Of a stretch of 64,000 bases of DNA, positions 10,288-20,564 are shown piece after piece (within the stretch, counting starts at the first letter, position 1; every line of letters starts with the position of its first letter). The notes under the pieces are model-generated. The model ran no database searches, had not been told where the DNA came from, and saw only the letters and a list, made by a program, of their open reading frames with translations. The position numbers and the translations under genes are program-made. The stretch covers positions 2,288,286 through 2,352,285 of the forward strand of contig NW_008705563.1 in assembly GCF_000186865.1 (NCBI RefSeq). Direction: 5' to 3'. The DNA is from Aureococcus anophagefferens (taxonomy: Eukaryota; Sar; Pelagophyceae; Pelagomonadales; Pelagomonadaceae).

Positions 10288-10794
10288 CGATGCGACCTGA
10301 AATCGCCCCCCCGACCTCGGTGAAATCTTCTGTCCGCGGCTTTGATTAATTCGATGTGCCGGGATTACTTACTCTTTACGTAACGAACGCGCGCGCGCGC
10401 GCGCGTGCAAAATGGACGGGACATGGTCCAATTTCCTTAAAATTCAACAAAATTGCGAGCCGAAAGACGAGGATCACCCGGCTTTGATGCTTCTTGAATA
10501 CCGGGACTGCGAAACCCAAATATAGACGTGTTTGGGGCCCCTGCCAGGTAAGAAATTTTTTCGTTTCTTCAACTTGAAATTCAACAAAAATTTGATTTTC
10601 CCCACATTCTTTGATTTATCGCCCTATGGAGCCCGTTCCTCGGTGAATTTCAGAACCGGAACGCGACCCTGGCCCGAGCGGTCCGCGGTCTACGCGGCCT
10701 GCTCCGCGGTGGAATGCTCCACCGCGGCGTGCATGCTCTAAGCTCGGTCCGCCGAGGTACCCCGCGACCCACTCTGGGTTTCGCCCCCGATGCT
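10288..10794. other. intergenic, AT-richer stretch with CG dinucleotide run
   Basis: No gene found. It contains an alternating CG tract (10388-10405), two copies of AAATTCAACAAAA about 137 bp apart (near 10439 and 10576), and the 3' ends of the two convergent genes. A short plus-strand ORF here has no recognisable product. Confidence 0.5.
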
Positions 10795-12183
10795 TTAGGG
10801 GCGGGAGGAGGCGACCCCCGAGTCGGCGTCGGCGTCGCGCGGGCGCTTTTTCGTGGCGGGCTTCGCGGGGCGGCCGTAGCCGCGGCGGACGTAGTAGTCG
10901 TCGTCGAACGCGAAGAGCGCGTCGACGAAGGCCTCGAGGTCGTCGTCCGAGTTGTAGAGGTGCGCGCCGACGCGGACGGCGCCGAAGCGGCCCGTGACGA
11001 GGATCGGCGGCGCCCGATGCTTGAGCGCCGCCGCCGCGGCGTCGGCCCAGGCGTCGGCCTCGGAACGCGCCAGGCCCCGGGGCCGGACGCCGACGAGGCC
11101 CGAAGCGCGGCATCGCGGCACGTCGAATCGCTCCCCGAGCCGCCGGACGTGCGGCCCGGTCAGTTCCCGGAGCCTCGCGTCGATGTTCGACACCTCCCAG
11201 GCGAGCACGAGCTCCAGCCCCGCGCGGACCATGGGCAGGATCACGGGGTTCGGCCTTCCGCCGCCGTCGAAGCAGCGCGCGCCGCCGGCGAGCGGCGCGT
11301 CGTAGGGCACCGCGCTTCCCGCCGCGCTACAACGCATCGGGTGGAAGCGGAGCACCGCGTCGGACGCGCCCCCCTGGAGCGCGTGCTCGTCGCGCACGAG
11401 CGCGTACGATCGGTGGTGCCTCGGATGCACGTAGAAGAGGCTGCAGCCGTAGGGTCCCAGGAGCCACTTGTGCACCGACGCGGCGACGAAGTCGACCCGC
11501 GCCGCGGGGACGGCGAGCGCCGAGGCGCCGAGCGACTGCGTCGCGTCGACCGCCAGGAACGGCGGGCCGCTGTCGTCGCCCCGCCGCGTCCGCTCCCTGT
11601 CGACCTCGTCGGCGATCGCGGACAGGTCGACGACGGACCCGTCGATCCAGTGCGCCCGCGGCAGCGAGAGCACGGCGACCTTGTCCCAGCGCCAGCCGCC
11701 GTCGCCCCGGAGCAGCGCCGGGGTCCAGTCGCCGTCCCGCGGCCGCGGCGCGACGAAGACCTTCGCGCCGCGCGCCGCCGCGAGCTCCTGGAGCGGCAGG
11801 ACGCTGCTGGACATCTCATCCTCGAGCACGACGACGTGGGAGCCCTCCTCGACGCGCGGCGCGACGCAGCGCGCGAGCGCCGTGAACGCGAACGACGTCG
11901 ACGGGCACAGCGCGACGTCCTCGGGCTTCGCGCCGCCGACGAGCCGCGACGCGAGCGCGCGCACCTCGTTCGCTTGAGCGTCGCTGTCTTCAAAAAGCCA
12001 GGGCCGCCGCTTGAGACCGACCGCCTGTTCGCCGGCCTCCTGCACGGAGCGCGGCATGGGGCTGCGCCCCGCGCAGTTCAGGTAGACGACGTCCTCACCG
12101 ACGTCGAACTCATCGGCCGCGTCTTTGAGATGCCACTCGCGACTGTGACTGATACCAACACAAGGCCGCCCATAATCACACAT
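10795..12183 (-). CDS. class V aminotransferase / cysteine desulfurase-like PLP enzyme
   Basis: 462 residues, ATG 12183. PLP-dependent fold type I enzyme of aminotransferase class V, the group that includes isopenicillin-N epimerase-like and selenocysteine lyase/kynureninase-like enzymes. Visible motifs are YLNCAGRSPMP near the start, FLAVDATQSLGA (the Asp that holds the pyridine nitrogen), and FVAASVHKWLLGPYG, whose Lys is the Schiff-base lysine. RTRRGDDSG and a C-terminal small domain complete the usual length. The last 25 residues are basic (PAKPATKKRPRDADAD), a possible nuclear signal. The substrate cannot be read from sequence. The gene diverges from the multi-PH gene at 12323. Confidence 0.85.
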   Translation of the reverse strand: MCDYGRPCVGISHSREWHLKDAADEFDVGEDVVYLNCAGRSPMPRSVQEAGEQAVGLKRRPWLFEDSDAQANEVRALASRLVGGAKPEDVALCPSTSFAFTALARCVAPRVEEGSHVVVLEDEMSSSVLPLQELAAARGAKVFVAPRPRDGDWTPALLRGDGGWRWDKVAVLSLPRAHWIDGSVVDLSAIADEVDRERTRRGDDSGPPFLAVDATQSLGASALAVPAARVDFVAASVHKWLLGPYGCSLFYVHPRHHRSYALVRDEHALQGGASDAVLRFHPMRCSAAGSAVPYDAPLAGGARCFDGGGRPNPVILPMVRAGLELVLAWEVSNIDARLRELTGPHVRRLGERFDVPRCRASGLVGVRPRGLARSEADAWADAAAAALKHRAPPILVTGRFGAVRVGAHLYNSDDDLEAFVDALFAFDDDYYVRRGYGRPAKPATKKRPRDADADSGVASSRP

Positions 12184-12322
12184 CGTCTTCAAACTACCTA
12201 GGTAAACTTGCAGTCGAAATCTAGCGCCCGCGGGCTGCGCCGGTCTCTTCCAGCCGCGAGAGTAGGAACAGTAGTGCGGCGTCGCACCGCGCCGCCGGAG
12301 CCCGACGCTCGGGCCGGCGAGC

Positions 12323-15300
12323 ATGGCCGGCGGCAAGAGCAGCGAGAAGAAGCGATCGACGAGCGGCCGCCTCTGGCAGGTGCTGCGGCGGAACGCGTCG
12401 CGCAAGGGCGGCGGCGGCGGCGACGAGGGTTTTGACGGCGGCGGCGGCGGCGACGAGGTGAGCGTGACCTTCGACACGGCCGCCGAGGCCCTGGGCGCCT
12501 GCGGCTTCGTCTTCGTGCCCCGCGGCGGAGGGGCCGCGCCCACGGTCGCGCTGTCGCGGGCCCGCGGGTCGCGGCTCCTGCCGACCGACGAGCTCGTCGC
12601 CGTCGGCGGCGAGGCCTTCACCGCGGACGACGAGGCGGCCCTGGAGCGGCTGCTCCGAAACGCCGAGGCCGACGGGCCCATCGTGCTCACGTTCCTGCGC
12701 CGCCGCGGGCGGGCCCTCGTCGCGGGCCTCGCGCGCCGCGACGAGCTCCGCGCCGCGCGGCCCGGCGACACGGAGCAGCGCTTCGCCGCGGCGCCCGCGG
12801 CGTCGCGCGCCTGGCTCGAGGACGCGGCGCGGACGTCGCCCGACGCCGCGGCCCTCGCGGCCATCGCGGGGGCCATCTGCGCGGCCGCGGCGCGCGCCGC
12901 GGGCGTCGACGGCGCATCGGCGCTCCGGCTCGCGCGCGGCGCCGCGGTGCACAAGCGCTGGGGCACGGACCGCCGCTGGTCCGCGCGCCACGTCTTCCTG
13001 AGCCACGACCTCCGGCACCTCTGCTGGAGCAAGGCGCGCGACGCGACGCTCGCGAAGCGCGCGCCGAAATCAAACGGCGAGCCGGGTCATCCCGACCAAA
13101 CTTCAGAACTCTCGAGCTCGGTCACATCGACGTCGATTCGGCTGATGTTTGGACGAATCGATGGCTCTCGTCGATGTCTCGAAGCACGACAGACGCCACT
13201 CATTGAAGTCGGGTTGAAGATGTGATTTTCAACACAGGCGAAGAGCGTGCCGCTCCGCGACGTGTCGGACGTCCGCGTCCGCGACGAGCCCTCGAGCCCC
13301 CGGAGCCCGCGGAGCCCCGGCGGCGCGGCCAAGGTCGCCTGCCAGGTGCTCGTCGCCGACGCGCCGGGCGCGCCGCCCCTCGTCCTCGAGCTCGAGGCGC
13401 CCGCGCGCGACGACTGGGGGCGGGACTTCGCGGAGGCCCTCGGCGCGTGCTGCCGCGCCGCGCGGCTGCCGAGGACGCCGACGCCCGCGCCGCCGCCGCC
13501 CGTCGTCGAGGCCCCGGAAGTCGAGGCCCCGGCGCCGGGGGGCGCGCTCCTCGAGGACCCCTTCTTCGACGACGCCACGGCGACGGGCAGCGACGCGGGC
13601 GCGTCGTTTTTGAGCGACGTCTTCCTGCCCGAGGGCGACGAGGCGCCGGCCGCGGCGCCGCTCTTCCTGCCGCACGCGGCGCGCGCCGCGGAGGCGCCGG
13701 CCGACGACGGCCTCGACGACCTCGACGCCTTCGTCGACGCGCCGGGCGGCGCGGACGAGGGCGGCGACGCGCCGCGCGGCGCGGACTCGCCCGCGCGCGA
13801 GCCGTCGCGCGCGGACGACGCGTCGGACGTCGAGTCGCTGGCCAACGAGGTCGCCGCGCGCCTCGAGGCCCGCGCGCGCGAGCGGGAGACGAGCCAGCAG
13901 ACGGGCTGGCTCCTCAAGCGCGGCGCGGGCACGTCCGCGCTCGGCCGGAAGACGTGGAAGCGGCGGTTTTTCCAATTATCGACGGAGCCGACGCCGAGCC
14001 TGCGCTACTACAGCGACGACGTCGCCAAGGCCGCGAACCTCGTCGGGTCCTGGGACCTGAGCGGCTTCTCGCGGGTCGCGCCGCGGGGCGACGACGGCCA
14101 CTTCGACCTCGACCTCTCGTCCGTCTCCGGCTGTGTGGAAACCAAATCTTCAACCCGACTTCAATCTGAGCGTATTCGAATGTTTTGACACAAGTTCTTC
14201 GGCTGGGCTTCGAGAACTCGACGAGAGCGATCGATCCGTCCAAAAATCAGCCGAATCGGCTTCGATGTGACCGAGCTAGAGAATTCTCAAGTTTGGTCAG
14301 GACCCCCCAAACCAGTGGTTGGTTTCCACACAGGTCTCCGGCGACAACGACCGGCTGCTCCGCGCGGCGACGTACGCGGAGCAGCGCGCCTGGCTCGGCG
14401 CCCTCGAGGCCGCCATCGGCCAGAGCCAGGCGGCCATGCCCGCCGTCGAGGGCGACGCGCCCTCGGAGGCCGGCGACGCGCCGCCGCCGCCGCCGCCGCC
14501 GTCGCCGCCGTCGGCCGCGTCGTCGTCGCGGCGGAGCGCGGCGCCGGCGCCGCCGCCGGCGCCGGCGCCGGCGCGCGCGCCGGCGTCGCCCGCGTCGTCC
14601 CGCGCGGGCGTCCAGGCCTTCTTCGACGCGCACCCGCCGCCCGTGCTGTCGCCCGCGAGCCCGCCGCAGTCGCCCGCCGCGCGGGACCTCGAAGTAGCGG
14701 AGGACCGCAGTTCGAAGCACGGCTGGCTCATGAAGCGCGGCGGCGGCACGTCGGCCCTGGGCCGCGCGTCCTGGAAGCGCCGCTACTTCGTCCTCGACGG
14801 GTCGTCGCTCCGCTACTACGCGTCCGAGCAGGCCGCGGCCGCGGACGGCGGCGCGGGCGGCGCCGCGCTGGGGCTCCTGGACCTCGCCAACTTCGCGCGC
14901 GCCGAGGCCGTCGCCGCGACGGACGCCCAGGGCCTCGCGCTCGAGTTCCAGCTCGACAACCGGGGCGCGACGACGCACGCGCGCCGCCTCCGCGCGGCGT
15001 CGTGGGACGAGCGCGACGCGTGGCTCCGGGCCCTGAACGGGGCCGTCCGCGACGCCGCGCCGGACTTGGGGCCCCGGGGCGCGGCGCCGGCGCCGGCACC
15101 GGCCGCGGCCGCGGCGGAGCCGCCGCGGCGCGAGCCGCCGAGCGGGTCCGCGACCGAGGCCGCGCTCCGCGCGGCCGAGACGCCCGAGCCGCACGAACAA
15201 ACGGCGCCGCGGGCGCCCGAACAAACGGGGCCGCGGGGNNNNNNNNNNNNNNNNNNNNNNNNNNNNNNNNNNNNNNNNNNNNNNNNNNCCCGAGCCGCCG

Positions 15301-16257
15301 CGGCCCGCGCCCGCGGCCGCGGCCGGGTCGCCCGCGGCGGAGCCGGCGGCCGAGGGCGGCGCCGCGGGCCTGCTCTACGCGCTCCGCGGGGGCCCCCGGG
15401 CGGCGAACGGCGACGAGACCTGGCGCCTCCGCTGGCACGAGTTCGACGGCGCCGTGCTGCGCTGGCGCGAGCCCGACGAGGCCGAGTGGCTCGGCGCGAT
15501 CCGCGTGGGCTCCGACCGGTCCGCGCGGCGCGTCGACGAGGCGCCCCTGGGCTTCGGGCTGCGCGTGACGTCGCCGGACCTGTCCATGACGCTCTACGCG
15601 ACGACGAAGGCCGACCGGAAGGCGTGGCTCGCGGCGCTCGACCCGCGCAGCGCGGCGCGCAAGCCCGAGCCGCCCGCGCCGCGGCCGCCGCGCCAGGTCG
15701 TCGTGTCGCCGGGCGACCTCGTCAAGCGCCGGCCGCCGGCGCGGGGCGGCTCGTCGGAGGGCGGCTCGGACTCGTCGGACTCGTCGTCGGACTCGGCGCC
15801 GTCGTCGCCGCCGTCGTCGGGCCGCCGGTCGCCCCGGGGCCGCGGCGCCGCGGCCCTCGACGGCGCGCCGCTCCTGCCCCTCGCGGCCGGGGACGCGGAC
15901 CGCGCCGCCGCCGCGGCGGCGGCCGTCGACGACTACGTCGACGGCGCCGCGCGCCGCCGCGACGTCGTCGCCGTGCTCCTGCGGGCCACGCGGGCCTCCG
16001 CGGCGCTCACCGACGAGGTCTACTGCCGCCTCCTCCTCGTCGCCGCGAACCGCCGCCGCCCGAACCGCAAGCGCAAGGCCTGGGAGCTCCTCGCGGCCGT
16101 CTCGCGGCGCCGCGCGCCCCGGGACGTCGTCCTCTGCCGCGTCGCGCGCGCGGCCGCGGCCGCGGCCGCGGCCGTGGCCCAGGACCAGGACGACGCGGCG
16201 ACGGCGGCCGTCGCGACATACGTCGCCGACGCCATGGACGTTGTGCTGCGAGGGTAA
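12323..16257 (+). CDS. multi-PH and MyTH4 domain protein (two introners, assembly gap)
   Basis: Exons 12323-13051, 13238-14122 and 14334-16257; the last is interrupted by 50 Ns (15239-15288). The N-terminal half has a PDZ-like stretch and a first PH domain completed across the first intron (HLCWSKARDATLAKSVPLRDV). Two close PH copies follow (TGWLLKRGAGTSALGRKTWK near residue 465 and HGWLMKRGGGTSALGRASWK near 665), and a fourth PH-like block lies after the gap (LLYALRGGPR to WLAALDP). The C-terminus (ALTDEVYCRLLLVAANRRR, then AWELLAAVSRR) is a MyTH4-type domain, known from unconventional myosins and plant kinesin-like proteins. Pro/Ala-rich linkers separate the modules. The reading frame differs on the two sides of the gap, so the N run is not the true gap length. 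Likely a membrane-cytoskeleton adaptor (inference). Confidence 0.8.
13060..13237 (+). mobile_element. family-1 introner, older copy (178 bp), sense
   Basis: Intron 13052-13237 with a GC donor in the target repeat GCGAAGCG (13052-13059), repeated as GCGAAGAG at 13238-13245 (7 of 8). The acceptor end CAACACAG is kept, while the donor-side end has decayed to CGCGCCGAAATCAAAC. The central core CTGATGTTTGGACGAA is recognisable. Phase 0; removal joins DATL to AKSVPL. Confidence 0.88.
14131..14333 (-). mobile_element. family-1 introner (203 bp), antisense in multi-PH gene
   Basis: Terminal repeats CTGTGTGGAAACC and GGTTTCCACACAG; direct repeat GTCTCCGG at 14123-14130 and 14334-14341. The intron is 14123-14333, GT donor from the target, AG from the element, phase 0, restoring DLSSVSGDNDRLLRAATY inside a PH domain. 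Confidence 0.95.
15239..15288. other. assembly gap (50 N)
   Basis: Run of N inside the multi-PH gene. The frame shift across it shows that the missing length is not a known 50 bp. Confidence 0.99.
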
Positions 16258-16491
16258 AGTGCGGTAACTTGAGGGAATTATGTCGGAGTTGAGCACGCGC
16301 ACGCACCGCTGCGGACGAGCGATCGGAGGGCATCGAGAGTTCACCATCGACTCGAGCAGCGAGTAGAGCGAGCCCGAGGCCTCGCGCGCCGTCGCCGTGT
16401 GCACACACCGCGCCGCCGCGTTGCCGAACACACACCGCGTCGCCGCCGCCAGCGCTCGCACCGCCGCGCCGGCCCGAAACGCTCGACAGCC

Positions 16492-17079
16492 ATGGCGATG
16501 ATCGCGCAGCGGTCCGACGGCGGCGGCGGCGCGCTGGCGCTCGGCGACCAGAACCTGCCCTACGTCGTCTTCGAGACGAGCGTCGGCGACTTCGTCGTCG
16601 AGCTCTACTTCCAGCACGCGCCGGCGACGTGCAAGAACTTCCGGGAGCTCGCGCGCACGGGCTACTACGACCGGACGATCTTCCACCGGGTGATCCGCGG
16701 CTTCATGGTCCAGGGCGGCGACCCCACGGGCACGGGCCGCGGCGGCGCGTCCATCTACGGCGGCAAGTTCCGCGACGAGATCACGCGCGAGCTCAAGCAC
16801 GTCGGCGCGGGCGTGCTGAGCATGGCGAACTCCGGCCCGAACACGAACGGCTCGCAGTTCTTCGTGACGCTCGCGCCGACGCCCTGGCTCGACGGCAAGC
16901 ACGCGGTCTTCGGCCGCATCGCCGCGGGCATGGGCACGATCAAGAAGTTCGGCATGGTCCCCTGCGACGCGAACGACCGGCCCGAGACGACGATCTCCGT
17001 CTTCAAGGCCTACTGCCAGGCGACGCCCGACATGCCCAAGCAGTCCCAGGCCGCCATCATCGCCGCGCAACGGCCCTAA
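16492..17079 (+). CDS. PPIL1: cyclophilin-type peptidyl-prolyl isomerase, PPIL1-like
   Basis: 195 residues, ATG 16492. Cis-trans prolyl isomerase of the cyclophilin family. The active-site block FHRVIRGFMVQGGDPTGTGR (Arg, Phe, Gln of the catalytic pocket) and the MANSGPNTNGSQFF block are intact, as is TPWLDGKHAVFGR with the cyclosporin-contact Trp. Lack of a targeting leader, the short size and the G-D-P-T-G-T-G-R-G-G-x-S-I-Y-G loop match PPIL1, a cyclophilin of activated spliceosomes. A 15-residue N-terminal extension is extra. Orthology to PPIL1 rather than PPIL3 or others is likely but unproven. Confidence 0.88.
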   Translation: MAMIAQRSDGGGGALALGDQNLPYVVFETSVGDFVVELYFQHAPATCKNFRELARTGYYDRTIFHRVIRGFMVQGGDPTGTGRGGASIYGGKFRDEITRELKHVGAGVLSMANSGPNTNGSQFFVTLAPTPWLDGKHAVFGRIAAGMGTIKKFGMVPCDANDRPETTISVFKAYCQATPDMPKQSQAAIIAAQRP

Positions 17080-17192
17080 CAAGTCGCTCTAGAGCGGGGG
17101 TGGCGGCATTTCGCCTGGCGCGGTCGCCGGACGGCCCGCGCCTCGCGCGCGGCGTTCTACGAGAGCAAAGTGGAGGATGCTTAGGAAGGGTC

Positions 17193-18771
17193 CTAGAGCA
17201 CCGCCCAGGAGAGGACCGCGACGGCGGCGGCGGCGACGCCGGAGCCGGCCCGCGCGGCCGCGTCGGCCTCCTCGATGATCTCCTCTTCTTCTTCGGGCTG
17301 ATCTTCTTCTTCGCCGGGCGCGTCTTCTTCGGCGGGCGCGTCTTCTTCTTCTTCTTCTTCCGCAACCTGGTGGCAGGTCGCGCTCGCGCCGACGACCGCG
17401 TCGTAGACGCAGGGGTAGACCCCGTCGGCGCAGGTGTCGACGTCGCGGTTCGCGAAGATGCTCCCTTTTGAGAGCGCGGGGCTCGCGACGAAGCCCAAGA
17501 CGATTCCGTCGTCGCAGCCCGAGGCGGCGAAGGCGACGTGCCACTTGGCGCCGCAGAAGAGGATGGACAGCCCCTCGACGGCGCTCGACTCGTAGACGGG
17601 GAGTCCTCCCGAGGAGGCGCCGCCGTCGACGTAGGCGCCGTCGAGGTAGTCGGACGGGAGGAGGGAGCCCTCGCTGCCGCCCCAGGCGAGCGCCGTGCCC
17701 GAAAGGTCGACGCCGCCGGCGCAGCCCTCGGCCGTCGCGCACGCGAGGCTCGCTTCGGGCGCGGTCACGAAGGCGCCGTCGGCCGCGACGGCGACGGTGG
17801 TCTCGCCGAACGAGACGTAGCCGTCGCACGACCCGCCCCGCGCGGCGTCGAGGCCCTCGAGCGTCGTCACGAGCCACGTCGCGGCCCGCGCGCAGTAGTA
17901 GGCGTACCACGCGTAGATCGCGCCCTCGCGCCGGAGTACGGGCCGGAAGTTCACCGCCGCGACGCCGTCGAACGTTTCGTAGGCGCCGTCCCAGAGGCCG
18001 TAGTCCGCGTCCGCCGTCGCGACGCGGGCGCCGGAGAGCACCGCGGTCCCGGCCCCGCAGGGGCCCGGCGCGAAGCACGTGACAACCACGGTCGAGGTCC
18101 GCGTCGTCACGTCCGCGGTCGTCGACGTCGCGACGGCGTTCTGGGCCCGGCTCGCCCCCGCGAGCCGCGCGCCGCTCTGCCACTGGACGAGATGGGGGCA
18201 GGCCGCGATCTCCGCGGCGAGCGCGGCGTCGTCGGTCACGTCGCCGAAGAACGCGTGCCCGAGCCACGCGCCCTCGGCGCCGAACTTGCTCGCGTCGTCG
18301 CAGTGGTAGAGGATGAGGCTCGGGGACGAGGCCGTCGACGCGTAGATGGCGTGGTCGCCGAGGCGCGTCGACCGCTCGACGTAGAAGCCGTCGAAGAGGT
18401 CGTCGGAGATGCCGGGGAGCGCCGCATCGACGGAGATGCTCGTCCCCCGCACCTCGACGGCGCCCGACGCGCACGTTTCGACGGCCAGGTCGACGCACCG
18501 CGATCCTTCTAACTCGCAGTACTGGCCGTCCGAGTCGTAGAGCGACACGTCCTCGCACCGCGAAACGCCGCGGGCGTCGCACGTCGCGGGCGCGGGCGCG
18601 GGCGCGGGCGCCGAGTACGACGGCGCGCTCGAGCTCACGCCGTTGAACATGGTCGTGCCGCTCCCGCTGATGTAGGCGTTGACCTGGGAGGCGGCATAAC
18701 CGCCCGTCACCCACTGGCCGCACACGGCCCGCTGTCCGACGCCCACGAGCAAGAAGGCGATGCCGAGTCAT
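17193..18771 (-). CDS. secreted surface protein with three repeats and acidic C-terminal stalk
   Basis: About 520 residues. The leader (LGIAFLLVGVGQRAVCGQ) reads as a signal peptide, but no ATG lies in its frame. An ATG at 18771-18769 would be in frame if the single A after it were removed, so a 1-bp sequence error or polymorphism at the start is suspected. The body contains three copies of a roughly 110-residue unit (FDGFYVERSTRLGD; WDGAYETFDGVAAV; LDGAYVDGGASSGG), each with paired cysteines. A Glu/Asp/Pro run of about 45 residues and a hydrophobic tail (AAAAVAVLSWAVL) follow, suggesting a GPI-anchored or tail-anchored surface protein. Family not recognised. Confidence 0.6.
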
Positions 18772-18989
18772 GATCGGTCGTGGCCTCGACGGTCGATGGT
18801 TTGGAAGTCGATCCGAATGATTCTCGCCGCTCTTGCTCGCCGCAAAACTTCGCGGAGAGAGGCATCTAGCCTTTCCGGCATCATTACCCTGATAAGCTTG
18901 CTTGCTGTCGCGTCGCGACGGCTGCCCAACCGCGAGCAGCGGCGGCCCGTCCGGGCGCTTCGAGTGCGTTGCGCGCGCAACCACCGACG

Positions 18990-19973
18990 ATGAAGAGCCG
19001 GGGCCGGAGCTCCGGCTACGAGCGCAAGGGCGGCGACCTGCAGGACATCGAGGAGCTGTCCCAGAAATTGACGGCGGACCTCCAGAAGCACATCCACCTC
19101 ATCGCGAGCTGCCCGGTGCTTTCCGAGCCCTGGTGCAAGATGGCGGACCTCGTGGGCCGCATCGCGTCGATATCCGACATGGAGGCGCGGCTCCCGAAGG
19201 AGCACGCCAACGCGACGCTCTGGGAGTGCGAGGAGGTCGCGCTTCGCTACGTCATGGAGGACGGCAAGCTGAATTTATGTTTGCGGAATTTGGTGGAATT
19301 CCGCGCGTTCCTGCGCGAGTGCAAGGGCCGGACGTCCCATCTGGACGGGGCGCCGCCGGCCTATTTACCGGAAGCCGGCGAGGCGAAGACGGGCGGGTCG
19401 TCGGAGACGTGGCAGCAGTCGAAGCTCGACGTCTTCGAGAAGGGCATGGGCGTCATGCTGCGCAACGCCTGGTCCCACGTCGAGGCCGTGCAGACGACGG
19501 ACCTGCCCATGCTCATCCAGCACGTCGGCGACGTGCTCCACGACGCCTGCTCGCCCGACGGCGCGGAGCGCATGCGCGCGCTCGGCTCGGACCCGGACGA
19601 CCTCAAGGACCGCCAGGAGGTGCTCGTGCTCTACTACCTGCGCTGCCTCTGCGTCCGCTGCGACGACATCCGCGAGCTGCGCTTCATGATCCTCATCAAG
19701 GACGAGCGCATCGTCGAGCGCCTCGTCGCGTACCTCGACGAGCACCACGGCCTGCTCCACGTCGACGACCTGCTCGTCGCGGCCCAGGCTTTGAGCGACC
19801 TGCTCGACACCGAGGACTTCCAGACCTACGAGGGCCAGTACCTGCCCCACAGCGCCCGCGACACGCTCGGCACCTTCCGGACGAAGTTCCTCGAGGTCTT
19901 CCTCGACGACTACGACAAGCGCAAGACCATCCAGCCCCTCCTCCGCTTCATCCAAGACTGCAACTACAAGTGA
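18990..19973 (+). CDS. conserved-looking helical protein, unknown function
   Basis: 327 residues from ATG 18990. It is highly helical, with well-mixed residues rather than the low complexity of its neighbours (for example DLQKHIHLIASCPVLSEPWC, LVLYYLRCLCVRCDDIRELR). It has no signal peptide or membrane helix, and several Cys and His residues do not form an obvious zinc site. The quality of the sequence suggests a conserved cytosolic protein, but I do not recognise the family. It diverges from the surface-protein gene at 18771, with about 220 bp between the starts. Confidence 0.6.
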   Translation: MKSRGRSSGYERKGGDLQDIEELSQKLTADLQKHIHLIASCPVLSEPWCKMADLVGRIASISDMEARLPKEHANATLWECEEVALRYVMEDGKLNLCLRNLVEFRAFLRECKGRTSHLDGAPPAYLPEAGEAKTGGSSETWQQSKLDVFEKGMGVMLRNAWSHVEAVQTTDLPMLIQHVGDVLHDACSPDGAERMRALGSDPDDLKDRQEVLVLYYLRCLCVRCDDIRELRFMILIKDERIVERLVAYLDEHHGLLHVDDLLVAAQALSDLLDTEDFQTYEGQYLPHSARDTLGTFRTKFLEVFLDDYDKRKTIQPLLRFIQDCNYK

Positions 19974-20022
19974 GCGCGCGGCCCGCCGGCCCCGCGCCCC
20001 GCGCGCCGTAAGAAGCCCGGCC

Positions 20023-20487
20023 TCACGCGCGCGCGTCGTGGAGCCGCTGGGTCAGCCGCGCGTTCTCCTCGAGGAGGGCGATGCGCCGCTTGAGCTCGGC
20101 GTTCTCGGCCTTGATGGCGCCTTCGTCGAAGACGGGGTCCTCGAAGACGGGCTCGATCGTCGGCGCGCGCGCCGGCCGCGGCGCGAAGTCCGCGCGGGGC
20201 GCGACGCGCGCGCGCGGGTCGCGCCGCGGGTCGCGCTGGGCCTCGCGGAGGCGCCGGCGCTCCCGCTGCTCCGCCTCGGCGAGGCGCCGGTCGCCGAGCT
20301 CGCCGCCCACGGAGTGCTCCGTGAAGGACTCGGAGCCGTCGTTCTCGAACCAGGAGAGGCCGGAGGTGCTCAGGCTCGAGCCGGAGATGATGTCGATGTC
20401 GCCGTCGCCGTCGACGTCGATGGCGAAGACGGCGTCCGCGGTCGCGACGGCCGACGCCGCGACCGCGAGGCGCACGAAGAGCTTCAT
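20023..20487 (-). CDS. small secreted protein with one VCBS/FG-GAP-like repeat and coiled coil
   Basis: 154 residues, ATG 20487. It has a signal peptide (MKLFVRLAVAASAVATADA), then one Ca2+-binding loop of the VCBS/FG-GAP type (AIDVDGDGDIDIISG) followed by the usual GLSWFENDGSESFTEHSV strand pair. An Arg/Glu-rich linker leads to a short heptad coiled coil (GAIKAENAELKRRIALLEEN). Proteins of this family normally carry many such repeats forming a beta-propeller, so this is a single-repeat remnant or a minimal member. Its start is 77 bp from the divergent acyltransferase gene. Confidence 0.6.
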   Translation of the reverse strand: MKLFVRLAVAASAVATADAVFAIDVDGDGDIDIISGSSLSTSGLSWFENDGSESFTEHSVGGELGDRRLAEAEQRERRRLREAQRDPRRDPRARVAPRADFAPRPARAPTIEPVFEDPVFDEGAIKAENAELKRRIALLEENARLTQRLHDARA

Positions 20488-20564
20488 GCTCCCGAAGGCT
20501 GCCCCTCAAAAGCGCTAAAATAAACGTCAACGTGCACAGCACCAAAAGTTTTTGGCAGCCCTCG

